64,000 bases of DNA from Chimonanthus salicifolius (taxonomy: Eukaryota > Streptophyta > Magnoliopsida > Laurales > Calycanthaceae): contig CM023537.1 of assembly GCA_013350335.1 (NCBI GenBank), positions 9,790,438 to 9,854,437 of the forward strand. The letters run 5' to 3'. Positions 36,595 through 47,525 of this stretch are shown piece by piece. Made by a program: the position numbers and the translations under genes. Position 1 is the stretch's first letter; each line of letters begins with the position of its first letter. The notes under the pieces are model-generated. The model saw only the letters and a list, made by a program, of their open reading frames with translations, was not told the DNA's origin and ran no database searches.

Positions 36595-37710
36595 CATTTT
36601 CTTCATTTCTCGTAAAAATGATTTGGCTTTGAATCTTGATGATGGCTATTTTTTCACTGTTATCTTCCTCTTTTTTTCATTTTTTTTAAATGAGTAAAAA
36701 CAAAAAGTTGTTCATCTCTTTGAACCCAACCAAAATAAATAGGTTTCGATAAAGTGTTTTGTTGGACCAATTGGACCCGGGCTTTAAACCCCTTTATTTT
36801 TTAAATATGAGCTCAGCATGCTTTAAGTTTTTTGTTCGACGCCATGAGTTTTTAAGCCAAGTACTATTAAATGTAAGCCCAACGAGCGTAGACAGGCTTT
36901 AAGTAAATGTCCGAGTTGAGCCCCAACTTAAATAAATGGCTTCAACAAAGATTTTTGTCCGGTGGATCAAGTCTTTAAGCCCAAGCATAGTTAAGTAGGA
37001 ATCAAACGGGCCTCGACAAGTTTTAAGTAAAAGTTCGAGCCTAGTCTCGACCTAAATAAACAACTTTGGACAAAGTTCTTTTGTTCGATGGGTCGGTCTT
37101 TTAAGCTCAAGTATAGTTAAGTACGAGTCCAACATGCATTAAGTAAAATCCCGAGCCTAGCCTCGACCTAAATAAATGGCCATTCCACAAAGTATTTTGT
37201 TCGAGGGGTCGGACTTAGGCTTTTAAGCCCGTTTATTTTGTAAGCTCAAGCACTTCAGGCTTAAAACCCCGTCGAGGCCTGTTGGGTTCATACTTAAAAA
37301 ATAGACAAGCTTAAAAGCCCGAGCCCAACCCGTTGAACAAAAAATCTTTGTCGAAACGTGTTTGTTTAAGTTGAACTCGAACAAACGAACGTCTCTTAGT
37401 TTTTACTCATGCTTTTCAAAAAAATGAAAAATTAAATATAAGAATAAAAATAATCATAAAAAAGATTTGAATCCATGTTACTTCTACGAGAAACAAGTAT
37501 CACAACCACTAGATTACAATTTTTTTTTCACATCTTCTTTTATATATAGTGTTGCTAGACCAAGTAAACACTAACTAGCAATCGCGTTAATAAAACTATC
37601 AGGCGTTGTTCCATGTATGGTCGTAATTGTCATGTGCATGTCTGTACTTATGATTCTGAAAAGATAGCAACTATCATCTGTCACATAGGGACAATTTAGA
37701 CCAAAAAATG
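36595..37710. mobile_element. Long-arm element, unit 3 copy
   Basis: Shares with 27220-28465 the ATTTGGCTTTGAATCTTGATGATGG left region, the tandem array (36730-37210) and the right arm (GTAAACACTAACTAGCAATCG, ATGATTCTGAAAAGATAGC). The outermost left arm is missing, so it is truncated or partly deleted. Confidence 0.65.
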
Positions 37711-37870
37711 ACTGACTGGACGTGTGTCACTCTAACCCAATTTCAAATTTTAAAGATACATTGACCCAAAATCACAACTTCCAAGATATTTACTGCAAAA
37801 AATCTCTATTTATAAAAACTTCGTTAAAAATATGAATTTTAAGAGAGTCAAAATTTTCCTTTCAGGATAT

Positions 37871-38274
37871 ACTTAATTTCTCTATTCGATATTTTCACTT
37901 GTCCACTAATTTGTAGGTGATAGGGAGTAGCTAATTTGTAAATTAACCCATATGATTTTATCAATTTTTCGAACGGATAATTAAAAAAATATAAAACATT
38001 ATCCTTCTTACTTTTATATTCTAAACAATCTAAGCTCTACATACGTCCAACTTGAGAGAGACACTGACCACTGAAGAAAAAAGTGAGTTCAGAGGACCTA
38101 TATAAATCTAGGCCCAGCTATGTTTGAAAATGAAAACACGAGCATTTTTCTCTCTGTTTGTACTTTGCTCGTGAAGTGCTTTGCATTTATATGGATTGAT
38201 AGGCTCTCACATCTGCAGAATCTCATTAAAACTGATAGAAAGATTCATAAAAGACTTTTGCAACCCAATTTTTG
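37871..38274. other. Spacer between the array and the foldback element
   Basis: AT-rich sequence with no recognisable feature. Confidence 0.5.
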
Positions 38275-38279
38275 TTAAA

Positions 38280-40036
38280 GGGGTGCCAATATAGACACCG
38301 CAGAATCCTGTTACCAGACACCGATTTTGTTTTCAGTAAAAATTACCATGCTGCCCTTCCGTGTATAATCAATCGATCGAATGTGCAGTGCACTTTTCAC
38401 GTCGATCGATCGATTACACAAACGGAAGAAAACGAATGTGAAATGATTCTGTCGATCGATTGATAGCATGCTATCAATCGATCGACAGAATACAGTAATT
38501 AAATAAAAAAAGAAATTTAAACTTTAAAGTTGTTTTTTAACCACTGTATGTTTTCAAAATTTCTCAAATTGAATATCCGGACTAATTACGATAACCTGAA
38601 CAAAATACTTTAAGACTTCAAGGTCTTTTGACACTCATAAATATTTAAAACAGAGTGTTTTACAAATAAGGGTATCCCTAGGGTGTACCAAAAACACATT
38701 TAGAAGTGTCAAAAGACCTTGAAGTCTTAAAATATTTTTATCAGGTTATCGTAATTAGTCCGGATATTTAATTTGAAAAATTTTGAAAATACACAGTGAT
38801 TAAAAAGTAACGTTAAAGTCTTATCTTTCCTTTAAAACTTTAACATTATTTTTTAAGCACTGTGTATTTTCAAAATTTCTCAAATTGAATATCCGGATTA
38901 ATTACGATAATCTGAACAAAATACTTTAAGACTTCAAGGTCTTTTGACACTCCCAAATATTTAAAACAGAGTGTTTTATAAATAAGTTTATCCCTAGGGT
39001 GTACAAAAACACATTTAGAAGTGTCAAAAGACCTTGAAGTCTTAAAGTATTTTTATCAGGTTATCGTAATTAGTCCGGATATTTAATTTGAAAAATTTTG
39101 AAAATACACAGTGATTAAAAAATAACGTTAAAGTTTTAAAGGAAAGATAAGACTTTAACGTTATTTTTTAACCACTGTGTATTTTCAAAAATTTTCAAAT
39201 TAAATATCCGGACTAATTACGATAATCTGATAAAAATACTTTAAGACTTCAAGGTCTTTTGACACTTTTAAATGTGTTTTTGGTACACCCTAGGGATACC
39301 CTTATTTGTAAAACACTCTGTTTTAAATATTTGGGAGTGTCAAAAGACCTTGAAATCTTAAAGTATTTTGTTCAGATTATCGTAATTAATTTGGATATTC
39401 AATTTAAGAAATTTTGAAAATACACGGTGCTTAAAAAATAATGTTAAAGTTTTAAAGGAAATATAAGACTTTAACGTTATTTTTTAACCACTGTGTATTT
39501 TCAAAATTTTTCAAATTAAATATCCGGACTAATTACGATAACCTGATAAAAATACTTTAAGACTTCAAGGTCTTTTGACACTTCTAAATGTGTTTTTGGT
39601 ACACCCTAGGGATACTCTTATTTGTAAAACACTCTGTTTTAAATATTTGGGAGTATCAAAAGACCTTGAAGTCTTAAAGTATTTTGTTCAGGTTATCGTA
39701 ATTAGTCCGGATATTCAATTTGAGAAATTTTGAAAATATACAGTGGTTAAAAAACAACTTTAAAGTTTAAATTTTTTTTTTTATTTAATTACTGTATTCT
39801 GTCGATCGATTGATAGCATGCTATCAATCGATCGATCGATAGCATGCTATCATATCGATCGACAGAATCATTTCACATTCGTTTTCTTCCGTTTGTGTAA
39901 TCGATCGATCGACGTGAAAAGTGCACTGCACATTCGATCGATCGATTATACACGGAAGGGCAGCATGGTAATTTCCACTGAAAATCACAAAATCGGTGTC
40001 TGGTAACAGAATTATGCGGTGTCTATATTGGCACCC
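38280..40036. mobile_element. Foldback transposon, 1757 bp, palindrome of palindromes
   Basis: The ends are GGGGTGCCAATATAGACACC and the inverse of GGGTGCCAATATAGACACC. TTAAA flanks both sides (38275-38279 and 40037-40041). Terminal inverted repeats run about 220-250 bp and hold ATCGATCGATT motifs, GCAGTGCAC and TGCCCTTCCGTGTATA. Between them are four units of about 315 bp (starting near 38518, 38838, 39150 and 39468), each an imperfect palindrome. Units 1 and 2 are in one orientation and 3 and 4 in the other, so the whole element folds on a centre near 39137. No protein is encoded; superfamily is unclear. Confidence 0.9.
38449..38488. repeat. Perfect 40-bp palindrome in the foldback element arm
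   Basis: The sequence from CTGTCGATCG to CGATCGACAG, centred on GCATGC, equals its own reverse complement. The opposite arm (39798-39863) has a longer, duplicated version with a second GCATGC centre. Confidence 0.9.
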
Positions 40037-40366
40037 TTAAAGTTGCCCTTTCGGCTTTATGATTGCCTTATCTCAACCAAGAATTCATGATAGTACCACT
40101 TATTGTTACTGAATGATAAAATGATATGCTCCTCTTTTAGCTTTTCTAATATATCAAAACATTTTTCTTTCCAAATAAATAAATAAAACCCTCTCATCTA
40201 TGGAAGTGGCTGATGCTTGATTGGTTCTCTAGACATGGTTGAATGCCTTTCAACCTTCAATATTTGGAAGTGTTTTCTATTTTCTTTTTCTTCAACGATT
40301 GGGGCTGATTTTTTATAATTAATAATTCATTTTTAAATTGTTCATGCAAAATTGTATACTCTTGTA

Positions 40367-41468
40367 ACACTAGAGAATCTGCATTCTCTTAGCGTTACGC
40401 GTGGAAACAAGAAAAATCGAACGGAAATAAAAACACAACACAACACAATATTTTAACGTGGTTCGGCCCACCTGGCCTACGTCCACAGAGTGACAGAATA
40501 TTCACTATAAATGAGAGAAAAAATACATGTACAATAATATGACTCCCTTAAGTCATGAGCTCAAACTCGAAGTCCCGAGCCCCTTGTACACCCAACTATA
40601 AGACACATCGACGTCACCTCTCAGTTGATGTGAATCTCTCTCATACCCACAATAGTGAACCCAACTTCTGTGTTCCTCCCTCTACGCTTCTTACGTTCTA
40701 CGAGCAACTCCCGTTATACTTCTCAAACGCAAGCATCTCCGATGATAGTGTGTCCCACACACACAGATCTCCACCTCTGCTCTGGCGAAGGGGATTCGTC
40801 TCTCCAGCCGCACTCCTGCTGGCTGCCACTCACAGATCTGACAACTCAGATCTGCAGCGGTATTGCACTGTTGCTTTTGCCCCTCTCCGGCCATCGAGCT
40901 GTCCTCCAGACATCGTCAAATCTGCGTACCATTGAGATTCCACGCCGTCTTGCATGCGGCCACATAAGGCCCTCTTCACATGCGGCTGAGAGGTCCAAGG
41001 CCAAAAGGCCTTCCTCAAGGACGTCCCTCTCTCAATGACTTCCTAAGATTCCACACACCCCTCTCTCGTTGGAGAGTCTCACATTTATAAGATTTACAGT
41101 CGGTCCCAATATGGAGCCCCACCCGAATTACAGCATAGAAATTGCCATGTGTTGGTGCCGTATTCCATAGCAATTTCTATTCCTACGCGGTGTCTTATGA
41201 ATAGCAGTTTCCTTTCATACAGATACACAGTTCAGCCGTATCTGACATGTGTTGTACATACTATCGTACCAATCTCAAGATAATTCCTAGTTTAATTAGG
41301 AATCCTCATTGCCTTATTAAACTAGGCCTCTATTTCGCAGCTGCTTAACACGATACTTCCCACCTTCATTTTAGGAGAGGGAAGAAGGTGGAATTTGAGC
41401 CACATATGCTCAACAATCTCCACCAGATAGAAGTTTCACCGTCTCTAATTGTGGGGTTTCTTTTAGTA
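40367..41468. mobile_element. LTR-retrotransposon remnant, about 1.1 kb
   Basis: The segment contains AACGTGGTTCGGCCCACCTG followed by CCTACGTCCAC, a phrase typical of plant Copia LTRs. It also has a TATAAATGAGAG, and CTCAACAATCTCCACC near its right end, as found by LTR ends and primer sites. It is flanked by an exact 9-bp direct repeat, ACTCTTGTA (40358-40366 and 41469-41477), longer than the 5 bp of LTR elements, so the exact ends are uncertain. Open frames of about 127 codons inside it are not proteins. Confidence 0.6.
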
Positions 41469-41477
41469 ACTCTTGTA

Positions 41478-43281
41478 TGTTTTTGATATTACGAAATCAG
41501 AGCAAACGAAAAGAGAGCACCCACCACAGGGTACAGAGCAAACGACCGAAACAGAGATAATGGTTAAAGAGGTTGGTCATTTGCATCCAAAAAGACGCCA
41601 GTTCTGTTCCCATGAGACTGCGCATGGAAGAGAAAGTGAGAAGGAGACGTAAGACGAAGATGCTTCGAGGAGGACCAGATTTCTTCCAACTTCGAAGAAG
41701 AAAATCATGTAAAATCCCTTTACTTATCCTTTTATCTTTAGCTGTAACACATCGTATCGATTGACAATTTGGCAAGTAAGAAGATGATATTATTTGAACT
41801 TTGTCAAGTGGGACAATTTGGAACATCCATAAGAGGAAAGTTGATTACATACACAAAGAAAAAGTACCCTTTCCACTTTATGATTTCCCTAATTTAAGGC
41901 AAAGTCTACCTTTCATTCTTGCATAATGATGAAGAATTTGTTATAATTTTCTTTAATGGATTGACAATTTAGGTATGAATTTAATAATTAATTAATGTAG
42001 TTCATTATTTGATTTTTACCTATTTATTAACATAAATCAATTCTCTATAATAAAATCACAAGATCTTGAATTATCAATGCTTTACAAAATTATCATAATT
42101 ATAATATTAATATAATGCGGAAATGACATTATAATAATGTAAAATCATACCCGATGAATCCATCGCTAATAAAAGGTTCCTTTCTTAATTAGACTTTGCT
42201 GATGTCCTCTTAATTCCATCCTGCAGTCACAATACAAGTAGAAGATATGTTGCTTTTGATTTCTCCTTCTTTCCTTCTCTTAATTTCTCTGCTTTTCAGT
42301 TCTTACTGTGATGGGATTTTGCTGAGAGAAAACCTTAGCGGCAGAAAAAAGGACCAAGAGCAGTTTTATTAACTGTACTACTTTTCATCAAAGTAGCAAC
42401 TGTTCATACAGTTCTCATAACCGTCACACTTTAATTTAAATGTGGGTCCTTGTTTAAATCCAGATATGGGTTTCAATAAGGTGGGTCAATATACAATATT
42501 ACAGAATCCTCTTTTTTACTTTCATTCTTTCTCATTTCATGGGAAGAAGTAACTGCTTTAGAATCTCCATCATTTGGATGAAATGGTTTTCATTTTTCTT
42601 TCACTGTGTTTATTTTTGAGAAAAGATGTTTACATACGTAGAGTAAATCTCTCAGCACTTCAAGTACAGTTTATTTTCACTGATGGAAATGTGTCTTTTT
42701 CACTACAAAGATTTATAATTCATACTTATACGTTAGACTTTGGGTATCAATTTATTGTGAATCAGAAGGCTATTTTTTTTTTAACAATTGGGCAAGTTTC
42801 ATTTAAAAATGGGGAAAACCCGAAGAGATAAAAGAATGAGCTCATATGCGAGTGAGAAACAAGAAGGAGAAGTCCATACCCCAAGCCGGGCACAAAAAAA
42901 CCTATAAATCAGTAATGACTCCCATAACACTAAAAGAGAGAATATGAATACTCAAACTATTAGTTCAAAATTTAAGATTCAAAAAATAGGGATGTTTTTT
43001 CTTTGCAATGTACAGATTATTAAGTTTATATTTACACATCTTCTTATTAATGAATATAGTTGAATTGTGTTTCTATTTCTAGAGTTTTAATTGACTCATG
43101 TTTGTATTGTAGTTGTAACCCCTAAATCATAGGATTCCTATTCTTATATATTGGATTATCAATGAGAAAGGTGGTGAGCCAGTTTTCCCATATTCTTCAC
43201 TTCTTCCTCATACTTGTTGAGTCTATTTATTATCTTAATGAAAAGTATAGTGGTGTGTAATGTAATTCTTTATACCCTTGT
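41478..43281. other. Intergenic region without a supported gene
   Basis: The stretch 41478-41770 is open on both strands but shows no domain; it may belong to the neighbouring retroelement. The rest is AT-rich. Confidence 0.4.
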
Positions 43282-43430
43282 TTTATTGTTTTAAAAATCA
43301 AAGTATTCAAACCTCCAAGAGCACTCGAGTAATCTTTGAGGGCATGTGTAAATTTCCTTCTCTACACATATTGAATAATACTATGGGAATTTCCATATCT
43401 CAAATGGATTCTTTAACGTGAAGTCAACCT
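43282..43430 (-). mobile_element. SINE family 2, headless copy
   Basis: Matches 20452-20600 (AAAGTATTCAAACCTCCAAG, GAGGGCATGTGTAAA, TCTCTACACATATTGAATAA) but the tRNA-like head is not seen. Confidence 0.45.
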
Positions 43431-43834
43431 TCACGTATTCTTTATGCACTTTTTTGTAGGTTAATTTTTTTATATTCATTAGATAATGTTTTCTTGCAAA
43501 AAAAATTATCTTCTTTCAACTAAAATTTGGGTCACTAGAGTAACGTGAGAATGGTGAATAAAGTTTAATTTGTCGATTATGATTCTATCTCCGGTTGATG
43601 AATGTCTTATCTTGAATTTCTTGGGTCCTAAGAAGGTGATAGTGGACCGATGACTTGACTTCTATTCCAGCCATATTTAATCAGTTCATGTTTGGATTTT
43701 TGTCTCTCTTTCTGACGCTTGAGATTCTTCTTTTCTGACTGATCATTGAGGAAGATAGCATTTAATTCAAACTCTCTCATCTTTAACTCCATGATAAAGA
43801 AGGAAATACACTTTATTAATTTTTTCTTTTTTTT

Positions 43835-43985
43835 AAATTTACGTATGAAAAATTGTAGAATAGCATAAATTTTTCATGGATGAATCAACAACCTCTAGAA
43901 CACATCAAGATTAGATCATGCGAGCTCGAATTTACAACCTCCCACTTTCTGATGAACTACACCCTCATTAACAAGTTATCACTGG
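43835..43985 (-). mobile_element. tRNA-derived SINE, family 1
   Basis: On the minus strand: GAGGGTGTAGTTCATCAG (box A region), GGGAGGTTGTAAATTCGAGC (box B region), body and A-rich tail as in the copy at 22751. Confidence 0.7.
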
Positions 43986-45129
43986 AGTATTTTCTTTTTT
44001 AATTCCAAGACCAAAACTTATATAATCGAACATGCTCAGTGATACGTTTTGTGTTGAAATATCCATTAATATTTTAAGTGTCGATGGGTATTATATTATA
44101 TTCTCTAATGAAAAAGCTTAATATATTAACTTTGTAGCGGTGGTAAGTGGTACAAATATGATATGAAATTATGAATATTGTATGAAATAAAAAATTAGTT
44201 ATTGTCATTACGGTTGGCAAAATAGATTTTTGATTCCTTCCCCTACGAAGATAATATTGAATTGAGTAAACTTTTCAAACTAAAATTATTTGTCGGCCAT
44301 TGTTTATTAATATTTTAATTTTAGAGAATGACAAATGCCAAGTCATGTGACACAAAACCTGAGCCAAAGCATACACCCAAATGAAGCTACCTTTTCTAAA
44401 CCAAGTTTGAAGTTTGACTTTAATTAATAAAAAAATAAATTTGTCATTATCAATTAAGTCATTTATCTATTAACTTGTGATTGACATTTATATTTGAATT
44501 TGACAAACTATTTTTATGAGATGACTGTCTATTTACCACTCATAAAATTTGAACCCATAATTTTTAGACAGTAACAATAAGTCGTTACCAACTGTACTGT
44601 AAATTATCATTAAAATCAATGAAAATTAAAGTGTTCAGTTAATGAAGGGTATAATTGATTAATTTCATTCTTATACTTAGTATTCATAAGGGATCTAAAC
44701 AAAATAAAAAACAATCCTTATTTGTTTTTATTATTTAGAGAAACTTTAAATTTTTCATAATAGAATATGGAGGATATCTTTAGGCGCCTTTGTTTTGCGG
44801 CTTATGGTAAATTTTTTGTAAATGTACAGAAGATGAGAGCCATCTTTCACTCTTGAAAATTCTCCTAGACAACTTTTTCTACTGTTTTATGACATACCTA
44901 AGAATGGCACAGGTTGCTCTATATGACTCACTGGATTTGGTCGTAAAATCTCAATTTAGATTTTAAAATTTATAATTAAAATTGAATATCTTAAGATTTT
45001 AGATCTTTTAATAAGATTTTTATGTTTGGTAGATAGAGAATTACTAAATCCAACGAAAAATTATGTGTATTTTTTTTATAACTAAAGTTTTTAGAGATCT
45101 CATGTATATTTAGACATGGGACAGTTTTT
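43986..45129. other. AT-rich intergenic region
   Basis: Nothing recognised on either strand. Confidence 0.5.
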
Positions 45130-45295
45130 ATTTTTGAATTTACGTGTGGGAAATCGTGGATACCCAGTGTAAAATCTCCACGAATGAATTCACTACTCTT
45201 ATGGTACACCAAGCTTAGGCTGTGGGGGCTCGAATTTACAACCTCTCACTTCCTGAGGTGGGAAACAACCAACTAAACCACACCACGTGGATTTT
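45130..45295 (-). mobile_element. tRNA-derived SINE, family 1, best full-length copy
   Basis: On the minus strand the order is GGTTTAGTTGG (box A-like), AGAGGTTGTAAATTCGAGCC (box B-like), CACAGCCTAAGCTTGGTGTA, GGGTATCCACGATTTCCC, then an A-rich tail. About 165 bp. Confidence 0.7.
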
Positions 45296-45601
45296 TTCTA
45301 AAGATGAAATATCAAGATTTATCTTGTTCAAGTAAAGTCGTCCAACATATGACATTATAATTCAAACCGATAGCATGTTCAAATCAAGAATTATATGTTA
45401 TCAAAGCTGAAATTTTAACATTATATAATAATTTATTGATTCTAAAAGCTGTTTATTGAACTATTTCAATCAAACACTTACTTAAGAGTTAAGAGTTGGT
45501 AGATTTAAAAGTCTTTATTGACTTAGGATGGTGATGGTTGAAGGCTTGAATCACTTGTTTTGCCCATTACAGATAGATAGAGAGGATAAGGTTTGAAAGA
45601 A

Positions 45602-45733
45602 ATGGGTTTTGTGGATAAATGGAATAATCTTTTATTGATTTCTTTCTCCTCTTCATGGCCGACAGCAGTTTTATTATTTATCATTGCTTTTGTCTCAGCT
45701 GCGGAAGCAGAGGCGTCGGATGACTGGTGGTAA
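45602..45733 (+). CDS. 43-residue ORF resembling a secreted small peptide
   Basis: The ORF begins MGFVDKWNN, has a strongly hydrophobic core (about residues 22-33, AVLLFIIAFVSA) and ends in the acidic tail EAEASDDWW. This looks like a signal peptide with cleavage after SAAEA or similar, leaving a very short acidic peptide. It could also be the first exon of a longer gene: a GT lies at the last codons (GACTGGTG|GTAACA), though no second exon was found. The family is unknown and a chance ORF cannot be excluded. Confidence 0.25.
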   Translation: MGFVDKWNNLLLISFSSSWPTAVLLFIIAFVSAAEAEASDDWW

Positions 45734-47204
45734 CAAATTTAAAAGAAACTCATTTCAGTTTGCTTACTAGTTTATTAATATTTTCCAGTTTTTCTAATAT
45801 TTATTATAATAAAAAATTAATTAAATATTGGGGGTTCTTGTGTTCCATCGCACCAGCAATCCACTGAAAATATTGACCAAAATTTTAATCTGGATTCCTG
45901 GGTGGTCACATTAAAGATTAGGGTGGATTGGGGATCAACATAGATATTATGAATGATAATTGATTTTTTAATGATCCTAATTGTCTAAATGTCTCACCTA
46001 GTTAATTTTTTAAAGCATGTGAAATTTTTTCAATAAAATTATAGAAACTGGCCCGTCACTATTGAAAGTAATTCGAATAAGACCTGAAGTGGATTCTTAA
46101 ACGGTCCCACTAATCCATGGGTTAAATGACAGAATGATGATTGATAGCCACACCTCTAGAATATTTTTTTTTTTCTATTTCTGGGTAATTTTATTGGATG
46201 GATGTCATGTCATGGTCAGTAGTTTCGTAATGCACTTGGGTGCTTCTTAAGACGGTGAGAAAAAAAAAAATGCCACAAATGGGCCCACTTAAGACAGGAC
46301 CCATGTGAAGTCCAATGACATTAGAAAAAGCTCCCAAATGTCATGATAGGCGCAATCACGGCTCTTTTTGAACCAGTGGGGCCCACATTGATGTGAGTGG
46401 AGAATGAATGGATGGATGGATGGCTCTTATAAATGGGTGGGGTCCAATCAATTTGGCATCTACAGCTTTTGAATATTGTTTTAATAATGAGTAATCTCTC
46501 CTTGATTATGAAAGGCTTTAATATATTGTTATCCTCATTAGTCTTAATTGTAAGAAATGGTCAGTTTCGAAAGCATGATTTCCCTGAATAAATCATGCAT
46601 GACATAATGGGACTTTTAACAAGTCATAGTCTTTCAAACTTCACTCCCACTATAGACCATTGGTTTTGGCAAAACCAGTTGGTGGTTTCATTTTACATTA
46701 TCCTTCTTCACTCACTAGCGTATACATACGATCTTTTACCCTTTTCCTCTTCCATTATGCATATTTTCATTACTTCTCTTCACTTCCTCCTTTTTATTTC
46801 TCCAACAAAATTGTTCTATTTTCCTCTTCCTTCTTTCTTTCTGTATTCTTTTTCTTCGTAAGTGGCTTTAAATAATCATCAACTCAATCATATCTCTAAT
46901 ATAATTTCGTCAGAAGTACATATGTCTTTTCTTTTTCTTTGTAAAATTGATTATATTTATTATTTATAGATATACTTACGTGAAATTTTTATTTATTTAT
47001 ACTATAAGAGATGGGCCTCCCATTTTTATAATTATAATTATATTCTTTACTATTGTATACTATTTGATGAATTTGAAATCAATTCACTAGTGATATCTTT
47101 TATTAAGAGAGCTAAAGACAAAGTACAAAAAACATAATCTCCACGGTTGAGAAGTAAGAAATGGTAAAGATTTTGGATAGTCATCTTAACACGATAAAAC
47201 TCTT
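45734..47204. other. Intergenic region without a supported gene
   Basis: A (GGAT)n run is at about 46409-46422. Open frames at 46595-46875 are hydrophobic T-rich translations without features. Confidence 0.45.
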
Positions 47205-47525
47205 TTAGTAGACCCGAGTTTTAGTGCACTTCTTGCTTTACCTCCATCCATTCAGACGAAAAAATTAAAAAATAAATCAAACATTTAGAAATCGATTCAC
47301 TTTTAAATGAATTGATGTACTGGACCGGTGCACCGATCGAATTAATGAAAAACATAAATTTGAATAAAGTAATTTGGTCGGTACACTGATTTCTTAAGAC
47401 ATAAAAGAGTCTAAATCTAAATGTCTAATTTTTAAATTTTTTCCATGCAAATGAATAGTGACAAAAGGAGAAGTTCAAAAAATACTTATCTTCTACAAAT
47501 CTATTTCTATGTTAGAATTGGCAAC
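47205..47525. mobile_element. Foldback MITE, same family as 26755-27132
   Basis: Shares AAATCAAACATTTAGAAATC, GGACCGGTGCACCGATC, CTGATTTCTTAAGACATAAA and ...GTTAGAATTGGCAACC with the copy downstream of UPF0496 gene 1. More diverged. Confidence 0.6.

Larger units (their letters stand above)
34511..37870. repeat. Unit 3 of the array, with UPF0496 gene 2
   Basis: The unit comprises the promoter segment, G-box minisatellite block 4, gene 2, and the 3' flank with a second copy of the long-arm element. It matches unit 1 except for insertions in unit 1 and the missing left arm of the element here. Similarity ends near 37870 (TATGAATTTTAAGAGAG, then AATTTTCCT). Confidence 0.8.

Noticed and set aside
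40555..41038. ORFs of 126 and 127 codons
   Set aside because: They lie inside the LTR-like element and have no retroelement or cellular domain.
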